From the NCBI GenBank assembly GCA_021823305.1, contig JAKAOE010000107.1, positions 1 to 6,619 on the forward strand: a stretch of 6,619 bases of DNA. Reading direction: 5' to 3'. The position numbers and the translations under genes are program-made. Positions 1-5,120 of this stretch are shown piece after piece. How positions within the stretch are numbered: position 1 is the first letter of the stretch; each line of letters starts with the position of its first letter. The notes beneath the pieces were generated by a model that was given only the letters and a program-made list of their open reading frames with translations, searched no databases and was not told where the DNA came from. The stretch is from Acidobacteriota bacterium (GTDB taxonomy: Bacteria; Acidobacteriota; Terriglobia; Terriglobales; SCQP01).

Positions 1-1
1 C

Positions 2-208
2 GATCTCGGCTCAACGACGACCAAGGTGATCTACAAGATTTACTACCAATATGGGTATCGGGTCGGCGAAAGTTCGAGCGAGCCGACGCTTGTCCCAGAA
101 TTCATTGAGGACAAGAACGGCCACATCCTCCCGTATGTGAGGTTCGAGGGCGGGTCGCTGCAACTCGCTGACGAAGCGCTGGCGGAGATCCGGAAAGCAG
201 GGCGATAG
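2..208 (+). CDS. C-terminal fragment of an unrecognised protein; candidate restriction endonuclease
   Basis: The reading frame is open from the left edge (first full codon at base 2, beginning DLGSTTT) to a TAG at 206-208, giving the last 68 residues of a protein whose start lies outside the window. A GTG at 26 could be misread as a start, but the frame continues upstream of it and there is no Shine-Dalgarno. The piece is rich in Tyr, Glu and Ser (KIYYQYGYRVGE, then LVPEFIEDKNGH) and ends in a short charged helix-like stretch, LADEALAEIRKAG. I do not recognise the family. The stop codon directly abuts the ATG of a DNA methyltransferase, which is the usual arrangement of a type II restriction-modification operon. 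By context it may therefore be the cognate endonuclease, but no catalytic PD-(D/E)xK or HNH motif is visible in this fragment. Other cargo upstream of the methyltransferase is equally possible. Confidence 0.6.
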   Translation, partial: DLGSTTTKVIYKIYYQYGYRVGESSSEPTLVPEFIEDKNGHILPYVRFEGGSLQLADEALAEIRKAGR

Positions 209-1759
209 ATGCGGCGCTCTCGGGCAGGAATGGAAGCACGCCTCCCGAGCGGCGAAGCTCGCGAGCTCCTGCGAGAGAAGGGGCAGTTTTGGACACCGGA
301 TTGGGTCGCCGACGCGATGGTGCGGTTTGCGCTCGCCGGCGGGGCCACGGAAGTCTTTGACCCGGCCGTCGGGGCCGGCGCGTTTTTTCGGGCGGCGCGC
401 CGGCATCGCCCGGCTGTGGGTCTGCGCGGCTGCGAGATCTCGGCGGCGGCTTTGGCGGAAGCGCGCGACTCCGGGCTCAAGCCGGAGGACCTGCACCGGG
501 TCGAATTCCGGGATTTCGTGCTCGACCCGCCGCCGGGACAGTTCGCGGCAGTGGTGGCGAATCCGCCGTATATCCGCCACCACCGGATTGGGCCACTGGC
601 CAAAGCACGCCTCCGCCGCCTAGCCGTCGAGACGATTGGAGTGCCGCTGGACGGCAGGGCTGGGCTACACGCCTACTTTTTGGTTCGGGCGCTCAGCCGG
701 CTTGCGCCGGGCGGGCGGCTCGCGTTTTTGGTTCCGGCAGACACCTGCGAAGGCAAATACGCGTCAGCGCTCTGGGCCTGGATTTCACGCGAGTTTCGTA
801 TTGACGCCGTGCTCACGTTCTCAGTTGAGGCCGCGCCGTTCCCGCAGATCGATACAAACGCGCTCGTGCTGATGATCCGGCGCGTTGCGCCGCGCGGGAA
901 AATGGTCTGGGCCGCCTGTCGCGAGCGGGCCTCTCCAGGACTGCTGTCATGGGCCACCCGGCCGCACCCGCTGGAGAGCGGCTCCCTTCTGGCTGTCGAG
1001 CGACCTTTGGACGAGGCGCTCGCGACCGGCATGTCGAGGGTCCCGAACCCGGGCGCCGACTGCGCCGCGCGATTGGCGGACTACTGCGCGGTTGTAAGAG
1101 GGATCGCGACGGGAGCGAACGACTTCTTTTTTCTAACGGCCAAGGAAGCCCGGAGCACCGGCATCCCGCCAGACCTCCTTAAGCGCGCAATCGGGCGAAC
1201 GCGGGACGTCACAGGTGATCGCGTGACGCACGCCGACCTGGAGCGCTTGGACGCTGCCGGGAGGCCTACGTACCTGCTCGCTCTCGGGGCCTCGCCGGCT
1301 GATGCCCTGCCGGAGGCGGTTGCGCGCTACCTGGCGAAGGGCACGGAGGCAGGCTTGCCGGACCGGACTCTGCTCGCGACGCGGAGGCCGTGGTACAAGT
1401 GGGAGGCGCGCACGCCGCCGCCGTTTTTATTCGCGTACCTAGGGCGCAGATCCGCGCGGTTTATTCGCAATGACGCCCGCGTTGTCCCCCTCACAGCGTT
1501 TCTTTGCGTGTACGCCCGACAGGGAGTGAAGGCTGACGTCGACGCGCTCTGGGCGGTGCTGAGCCACCCAGCGACGCTCGCAAATCTGAAGGCGGTTGGG
1601 AAGTCCTATGGGAGTGGCGCCATCAAGGTTGAGCCGAGGGCGCTGGAAAGGCTGCCCCTACCTGAAGTCGCGCTGCGCGAGGCTGGCTTAGCCCCGCCCC
1701 CCCGGGTGCCCTCTCAAGTGGCGCTTCCCTTTGCTCCCGCGGCTCCTGCCGGGTATTGA
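209..1759 (+). CDS. Gamma-class N6-adenine DNA methyltransferase (TaqI/Eco57I-like), type II R-M
   Basis: This 516-residue protein should transfer a methyl group from S-adenosylmethionine to the N6 of adenine in a specific DNA site. Visible motifs run in gamma-class order: motif X GQFWTP (25-30), motif I DPAVGAGAFF (51-60), motif II around CEIS (75-78), catalytic motif IV NPPY (118-121), then a long C-terminal target-recognition part. That part has the markers seen in the TaqI/Eco57I/PstI-like group: TGANDFFFLT (301-310), RPWYKWEARTPPP (393-405), GRRSARFIRND (412-422) and YGSGAIKVEPRALERLPLP (467-485). Length is longer than M.TaqI and close to the roughly 500-residue PstI/BsuBI methylases; the recognition sequence cannot be read from the protein. 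ATG 209 follows the preceding stop with no spacer, suggesting translational coupling. A second ATG at 230 would remove seven residues, with AGGA immediately before it. Leu codons are mixed (CTC, TTG, CTG) and wobble GC is lower than in purC onward, which hints at transfer. It could be an orphan methylase if the upstream gene is not an endonuclease. Confidence 0.93.
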   Translation: MRRSRAGMEARLPSGEARELLREKGQFWTPDWVADAMVRFALAGGATEVFDPAVGAGAFFRAARRHRPAVGLRGCEISAAALAEARDSGLKPEDLHRVEFRDFVLDPPPGQFAAVVANPPYIRHHRIGPLAKARLRRLAVETIGVPLDGRAGLHAYFLVRALSRLAPGGRLAFLVPADTCEGKYASALWAWISREFRIDAVLTFSVEAAPFPQIDTNALVLMIRRVAPRGKMVWAACRERASPGLLSWATRPHPLESGSLLAVERPLDEALATGMSRVPNPGADCAARLADYCAVVRGIATGANDFFFLTAKEARSTGIPPDLLKRAIGRTRDVTGDRVTHADLERLDAAGRPTYLLALGASPADALPEAVARYLAKGTEAGLPDRTLLATRRPWYKWEARTPPPFLFAYLGRRSARFIRNDARVVPLTAFLCVYARQGVKADVDALWAVLSHPATLANLKAVGKSYGSGAIKVEPRALERLPLPEVALREAGLAPPPRVPSQVALPFAPAAPAGY

Positions 1760-1823
1760 CTGCCGCCGGCGCCGACGTGGCGCGACGCTGGAGGCGCCCG
1801 CCAGGGCATCCGGTGCTTGCCGG

Positions 1824-1856
1824 TTGACAGGCCGCGCCGAATGCGCGGAAGATAAA
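1824..1856 (+). promoter_or_regulatory. Candidate purC promoter (TTGACA ... GATAAA)
   Basis: A perfect sigma70-type -35 hexamer TTGACA lies at 1824-1829 in the 104-base gap between the methyltransferase and purC. The only AT-rich -10-like string downstream is GATAAA at 1851-1856 (4 of 6 to TATAAT), giving a spacer of 21, longer than the usual 16-18. The purC ATG is only 7 bases beyond, so this promoter would give an almost leaderless message. GGAAG at 1847-1851 could alternatively be a weak, distant Shine-Dalgarno, in which case the true -10 lies elsewhere. The rest of the gap holds only an imperfect GC-rich inverted repeat (GGCGC at 1779-1783 with GCGCC at 1794-1798) without a T tract. Confidence 0.35.
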
Positions 1857-1863
1857 TTTTCTT

Positions 1864-2772
1864 ATGACTGCTCCCATGGTGCTCCAATCGCAGATTTCCG
1901 GACTGAAGCTGATTTCGCGCGGCAAGGTGCGCGATCTGTACGACGCGGGCGACACGCTGCTGCTGGTGGCGAGCGACCGGCTGTCGGCCTTCGACGTGGT
2001 GCTGCCGACGCCCATCCCCGACAAGGGGGCGGTACTGACGCAGATCTCGCTGTTCTGGTTCGACTACCTGAAGGGCGTCTGCCCCAACCACCTGATCTCG
2101 GCCGAGGTGAAGGATTTTCCGGCAGCGGCGCAGGGCGACGCGGCGCAACTGCGGCGGCGCACCATGCTGGTGAAGAAACTGCAGATGTTTCCGGTGGAGT
2201 GCGTGGTGCGCGGGTACCTGTCGGGCTCGAGCTGGAAGGAGTACAAGAAGCTGGGCACGGTGTGCGGCATCCAGCTGCCGGCGGGATTGCAAGAGTCGGC
2301 GAAGCTGCCGCAGCCGATCTTCACGCCCTCGAGCAAGGCGCTCGAGGGACACGACGAGAACATCACCATGGCGCAAGTCGAGGCGCTGATCGGCAAGGAG
2401 ATGGCGGCGAAGCTGGAGCGGCTGAGCCTGGAGATCTACCAGCGGGCGGCCGATTATGCCGAGACCCGCGGCATCATCCTGGCCGACACCAAGTTCGAGT
2501 TCGGGCGCGATCCCAAGGACGCGAGCGGGCAGCCGGTGCTGGCGGACGAGGTGCTGACGCCGGACTCGTCGCGCTTCTGGCCGCGGGAGACCTATCAGGC
2601 CGGCCGCGCGCAAGAGTCGTTCGACAAGCAGTTCGTGCGCGACTACCTGGAGCAGATCGGCTGGAACAAACAGCCGCCGGCGCCGGCGCTGCCGGAGGAC
2701 GTGGTGCGGCGCACCAGCGAGAAGTACCGGGCGGCGTACCGGGCATTGGCGGGAAAGGACCTGCCGGCTTAG
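1864..2772 (+). CDS. purC: Phosphoribosylaminoimidazole-succinocarboxamide synthase (SAICAR synthase)
   Basis: This cytosolic enzyme of de novo purine synthesis joins CAIR and aspartate using ATP to give SAICAR. The 302-residue protein carries the family hallmarks in order: GKVRDLY (20-26), SDRLSAFDVVLPTPIPDKG (37-55), the first SAICAR signature FPVECVVRGYLSGS (109-122), the FTPSSKALEGHDENI segment (153-167), and the second signature LADTKFEFG (206-214) followed by DEVLTPDSSRFW (228-239). Length and the C-terminal RRTSEKYRAAYRALAG fit the longer, roughly 300-residue yeast-Ade1-like type rather than the approximately 237-residue E. coli form. ATG 1864 is chosen because it is the first Met in frame after the AT-rich stretch; a second Met four codons later (1876) is possible. 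No good Shine-Dalgarno precedes either. It is followed after 6 bases by a cvpA-like gene, probably co-transcribed. It is intact, with the strong GC3 bias of the downstream genes. Confidence 0.97.
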   Translation: MTAPMVLQSQISGLKLISRGKVRDLYDAGDTLLLVASDRLSAFDVVLPTPIPDKGAVLTQISLFWFDYLKGVCPNHLISAEVKDFPAAAQGDAAQLRRRTMLVKKLQMFPVECVVRGYLSGSSWKEYKKLGTVCGIQLPAGLQESAKLPQPIFTPSSKALEGHDENITMAQVEALIGKEMAAKLERLSLEIYQRAADYAETRGIILADTKFEFGRDPKDASGQPVLADEVLTPDSSRFWPRETYQAGRAQESFDKQFVRDYLEQIGWNKQPPAPALPEDVVRRTSEKYRAAYRALAGKDLPA

Positions 2773-2778
2773 CTTGCC

Positions 2779-3291
2779 GTGAACGCGCTGGACTATGCCC
2801 TGCTCGCGCTGGTGGCGCTTTCGGCGCTGGCGGCGGCGATGCGCGGGCTGGTCTACGAGCTGTGGATGATGGCGGCGGCGCTGGCCGCGGTGCTGGTGGC
2901 GGCGTGGGAATATCGCGCGGCGGCGGGCTGGCTCACCTGGATCGGCAACCCCGAGGCGCGGCGCTTCGCCGCCTTCGCGCTGATCGTGGCGCTGGCGCTG
3001 GCGATCGCGGCGGCGGTGGGACGCATGGTGCGCGGCGCGGTGCGGGCGGTGGGGCTGGGCTGGCTCGACCGGCTGCTGGGCGCGGGGCTGGGCGTGGCGC
3101 GCGGACTGCTGCTGGGGGTGGCGCTGGTGGCGGTGCTGACGGCGTTCCCGGTGGACGCGCAGTTGGTGCAGGGCTCACGCTTCGCGCCGGGGTTTTTGTG
3201 GGCCAGCCGGGGATTGGCGTGGGTGATGCCGCAGGAGCTGTCGCAGAAGTTCGAGGCGGGACTGGCGGCGATCAGAGACAGGCTGCCGTAG
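2779..3291 (+). CDS. cvpA: CvpA family inner-membrane protein
   Basis: A 170-residue, very hydrophobic protein with about four predicted membrane helices: roughly 4-20, 27-44, 63-82 and 101-122. A soluble tail of about 48 residues follows. The family marker is visible as RLLGAGLGVARGLLLG (98-113), matching the R-L-L-G-x(3)-G-x(2)-R-G pattern of E. coli CvpA. The opening NALDYALLALVALSALAAAMRG is also typical. CvpA proteins are needed for colicin V export in E. coli and are linked to envelope integrity; the molecular activity is not settled. GTG 2779 is preferred because the first in-frame ATG (residue 21) would delete the first helix. There is no close Shine-Dalgarno (a GGAAAGGA lies about 20 bases upstream, inside purC), so translation is probably coupled to purC, six bases before. 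In E. coli cvpA precedes purF, so linkage to a purine gene recurs here with a different partner. Confidence 0.85.
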   Translation: MNALDYALLALVALSALAAAMRGLVYELWMMAAALAAVLVAAWEYRAAAGWLTWIGNPEARRFAAFALIVALALAIAAAVGRMVRGAVRAVGLGWLDRLLGAGLGVARGLLLGVALVAVLTAFPVDAQLVQGSRFAPGFLWASRGLAWVMPQELSQKFEAGLAAIRDRLP

Positions 3292-3292
3292 C

Positions 3293-4309
3293 TCAGGGCT
3301 GGAGCAGGACTTTGATGGCGCGGCGTTCGTCCATGGCTTTGTAGGCGTCGGCGACCTGGGCGAGGGGGAGGGTCAGGTCGAAGACCTTGCCGGGGTGGAT
3401 GGCGCCGCTCCAGACCAGGTTGATCAGCTCGGGCAGGAAGCGGCGGACGGGGGCGGGGCCGCCGTGGAGGTGGACGAAGGTCATGAAGAGTTCCCTGCCG
3501 TCGAGCTCGACGCCGTGCGGCACGCCGACGCAGCCGATGGAGCCGCCGGGACGGGTGGAACCGATCGCCTGGCGCATGGCCTCGCCAGTGCCGACGCATT
3601 CCAGCACGGAGTCGGCGCCGACGCCATTGGTGAGGTCCTTGATGCGGGCCACGGCCTCGTCGCCGCGCTCGCTTACGATGTCGGTCGCGCCGAACTCGCG
3701 CGCCAGCTTTTGGCGCGGCGCGTGGCGGCTCATGGCGACGATGCGCGCGGCGCCCATCCGGCGGGCGGCGAGCACGCCGAGCAGGCCGACGGCGCCGTCG
3801 CCAACGACCGCGACGGTCGCTCCCGGCCGGACGTTGGCGGCGACGGCGGCGAACCAGCCGGTGCCCATGACGTCGGAGAGCGTGAGCAGGCTGGGGATCA
3901 TGTGGCCGGAGGGAAGCTCCGGTGTGGCAACCAGCGTCCCGTCAGCAAGCGGGACGCGCAGACGGGGCGCCTGCGCGGTGCTGACCAGTTCCCGCTGGAC
4001 GCAGGCCGTCTGGTAGCCGGCGCGGCAATGGGCACAGGTGTTGTCGGAGGCGAAGAAGGAGCCGATCACGAACTGGCCCGGCTTGACCACGGTGACCGCG
4101 CCGCCGACCTCCTCGACGATGCCGCAGTACTCGTGGCCCATCGGCGAGGGCTGCTTGATGGGGTTGAGACCGCGGTAGGACCAGAGGTCGGAGCCGCACA
4201 CGCAGGCCGCGGCCACGCGGAGGATCGCGTCGGTGGGCAGCGTGATGGCGGGGTCCGGGCGTTCCTCGAAGCGGATGTCGCGCGGACCGTACAGCATTGT
4301 GCCTTTCAT
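3293..4309 (-). CDS. Zinc-dependent medium-chain alcohol dehydrogenase, probably NADP(H)-preferring
   Basis: A 338-residue oxidoreductase of the medium-chain dehydrogenase/reductase superfamily. It has an N-terminal GroES-like domain, a Rossmann domain at about 145-285, and a C-terminal return to the catalytic fold. Catalytic-zinc residues are visible: CGSD with Cys38, and GHE with His59-Glu60. The structural-zinc loop reads SDNTCAHCRAGYQTAC, with Cys92, Cys95 and Cys103; the position of the usual first Cys is Asp89. The nucleotide loop is VVGDGAVG (168-175). The end of the second strand reads AMSRH (192-196), with FGATDI (206-211) further on; this resembles the GSRP...YGATDI of Thermoanaerobacter NADP-dependent ADH, so I infer a preference for NADP(H). 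The substrate cannot be assigned (secondary alcohols, polyols or quinone-type reductions are all possible). ATG 4309 is supported by a strong upstream AAGGAG. The gene lies downstream of ribA on the same strand and ends one base from the convergent cvpA stop. Confidence 0.92.
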   Translation of the reverse strand: MKGTMLYGPRDIRFEERPDPAITLPTDAILRVAAACVCGSDLWSYRGLNPIKQPSPMGHEYCGIVEEVGGAVTVVKPGQFVIGSFFASDNTCAHCRAGYQTACVQRELVSTAQAPRLRVPLADGTLVATPELPSGHMIPSLLTLSDVMGTGWFAAVAANVRPGATVAVVGDGAVGLLGVLAARRMGAARIVAMSRHAPRQKLAREFGATDIVSERGDEAVARIKDLTNGVGADSVLECVGTGEAMRQAIGSTRPGGSIGCVGVPHGVELDGRELFMTFVHLHGGPAPVRRFLPELINLVWSGAIHPGKVFDLTLPLAQVADAYKAMDERRAIKVLLQP

Positions 4310-4316
4310 CGCGGAG

Positions 4317-4322
4317 CTCCTT
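4317..4322 (-). promoter_or_regulatory. Shine-Dalgarno AAGGAG of the alcohol dehydrogenase
   Basis: On the minus strand AAGGAG is followed by 7 bases and then the ATG at 4309-4307. It is the best ribosome binding site in the window and fixes the start of the dehydrogenase. It contrasts with purC, cvpA and ribA, which lack one. Confidence 0.85.
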
Positions 4323-4345
4323 TTCGCGCCGGCCGGCGGTGGCTG

Positions 4346-4477
4346 TCAGTCTTCGATGGCGACCGGGAATGTCCGGGCGTCAACCAGTTCGGGGTTGGAG
4401 CCGGCGCGGACGCCGGCAAGGAGTTTTGGCATCGCGACGCCGTTGTTGAGCCGGAGGGTGGAGCTTGGGTCACTCAT
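4346..4477 (-). pseudogene. 43-codon ORF resembling an aldo/keto reductase N-terminus; possible gene remnant
   Basis: An ATG four bases after the ribA stop opens a 43-residue frame ending in TGA at 4348-4346. It begins MSDPSSTLRLNNGVAMPKLL. The TLRLNNGVAMPKL stretch resembles the first beta strand and turn of aldo/keto reductases (typically V-K-L-x-N-G-V-E-M-P-x-x-G-x-G). The next residues, AGVRAGSNPELVDARTFPVAIED, do not continue the family's G-x-G-V/T-F/W and D-T-A pattern. This would fit a reductase gene reduced to its first codons by deletion, or a chance resemblance. The frame is the same as the dehydrogenase start downstream and is separated from it by the TGA. No clear Shine-Dalgarno precedes it, though it could be coupled to ribA. 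It lies in the 172-base ribA-dehydrogenase gap, which otherwise shows only the dehydrogenase ribosome binding site. Confidence 0.3.
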
Positions 4478-4481
4478 GCGG

Positions 4482-5087
4482 TCAGCGCAGGTGGCCGAGT
4501 TTGGCGCGCTTGGTCTGGAGATATCTGCGGGCGTGGGGGGAGAGCGCTTCGGGCCGACAGGGGACGCGCTCGGCGACCTGGATGCCGGCGCGTTCGAGGG
4601 CAGCGACCTTGTCGGGGTTGTTGGTGAGCAGGCGGACCCGGCGGACGCCGAGGGAGTGGAGGATGGCGGCGGGGAGGGTATAATCGCGGGCGTCGGTGGC
4701 GAGGCCGAGGCGCTGATTGGCCTCGACCGTGTCGGCGCCAGCGTCCTGCAGGGCGTAGGCGCGGAGTTTGTTCATCAGGCCGATGCCGCGGCCTTCCTTG
4801 TCCTCGTAAATGAGCAGGCCGGCGCCTTCGCCGGCGATGGCTTCCAGTGCGAGTTCGAGCTGCTGGCGGCAGTCGCAGCGCAGCGAGCCGAAGACGTCGC
4901 CGGTGAGGCACTGTGAGTGGATGCGCAGCAGCGGGGGGCGGGGGGCGAGATCGCCGAGCTTGAGGGCGAGGGCGGACTCGCCGTTGTGCTCAAAGCCGAG
5001 GAGGCGGAAATGAGCCCAGCGGGTGGGAAAGTCGGCGTCGGCGACGGGGGCGAGGCGGGCGGCCGGGACGGCGGAGGCGACAGGCAT
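4482..5087 (-). CDS. ribA: GTP cyclohydrolase II
   Basis: A 201-residue stand-alone enzyme catalysing the first step of riboflavin synthesis: GTP to 2,5-diamino-6-ribosylamino-4(3H)-pyrimidinone 5'-phosphate with release of formate and pyrophosphate. It closely follows E. coli RibA (196 residues). The zinc-binding set is HSQC...RCDC with Cys60, Cys71 and Cys73. The GTP-binding EDKEGRGIGLMNKLRAYALQ (95-114) includes the conserved Tyr111 (Tyr105 in E. coli). DTVEANQRLG (119-128), TDARDYTLPA (131-140), RLLTNNPDKV (152-161) and the terminal TKRAKLGHL (192-200) also match. There is no fused DHBP synthase (RibB) domain. The frame stays open far upstream (to 5438), but that part lies antisense within the histidine kinase and is compositional, so ATG 5087 is chosen; it gives the family length and follows a TATAAT. 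No Shine-Dalgarno is seen. It is transcribed divergently from the kinase. Confidence 0.96.
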   Translation of the reverse strand: MPVASAVPAARLAPVADADFPTRWAHFRLLGFEHNGESALALKLGDLAPRPPLLRIHSQCLTGDVFGSLRCDCRQQLELALEAIAGEGAGLLIYEDKEGRGIGLMNKLRAYALQDAGADTVEANQRLGLATDARDYTLPAAILHSLGVRRVRLLTNNPDKVAALERAGIQVAERVPCRPEALSPHARRYLQTKRAKLGHLR

Positions 5088-5099
5088 AATTCTGTTTAA

Positions 5100-5105
5100 A
5101 TTATA
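5100..5105 (-). promoter_or_regulatory. Candidate ribA -10 element (TATAAT) in the divergent 33-base gap
   Basis: The 33 bases between ribA and the histidine kinase are the most AT-rich spot in the right half. Read on the minus strand they contain an exact TATAAT ending 12 bases before the ribA ATG. A start about 7 bases downstream would leave a leader of roughly 5 bases, too short for a Shine-Dalgarno, and none is visible. No convincing -35 is present; it would fall at about 5123-5128, inside the first kinase codons. The same AT-rich patch probably also serves the kinase on the plus strand. Confidence 0.4.
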
Positions 5106-5112
5106 GGGTCTC

Positions 5113-5116
5113 AGGA
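5113..5116 (+). promoter_or_regulatory. Weak Shine-Dalgarno (AGGA) of the histidine kinase
   Basis: AGGA stands 4 bases before ATG 5121. The spacing is slightly short, but it is the only purine-rich match and supports this start over the Met at residue 18. An ATG at 5116 overlaps it but meets a stop two codons later. Confidence 0.45.
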
Positions 5117-5120
5117 TGCC

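Noticed and set aside
26..208. A complete 60-codon small gene starting at GTG 26
   Set aside because: The frame stays open to the window edge and there is no ribosome binding site, so it is better read as the C-terminus of a longer gene.
1765..1798. GC-rich inverted repeats after the methyltransferase as an intrinsic terminator
   Set aside because: The stem is only about 5 bp (GGCGC/GCGCC) with a 10-base loop and no T tract; such repeats are expected by chance at this GC content.
1714..2613. 299-codon antisense frame opposite purC
   Set aside because: Arg/Leu/His/Gln-rich composition with no domain pattern; antisense shadow of purC in high-GC DNA.
1731..3344. Long 537-codon open frame on the + strand across purC and cvpA
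   Set aside because: It is Gly/Ala/Arg-rich low-complexity translation of GC-rich coding sequence in the wrong frame; purC and cvpA with clear family motifs occupy the true frames.
3395..4627. 410-codon + strand frame across the dehydrogenase
   Set aside because: Asp/Gly/Ala-rich shadow of the minus-strand dehydrogenase, which has full family motifs and a strong Shine-Dalgarno.
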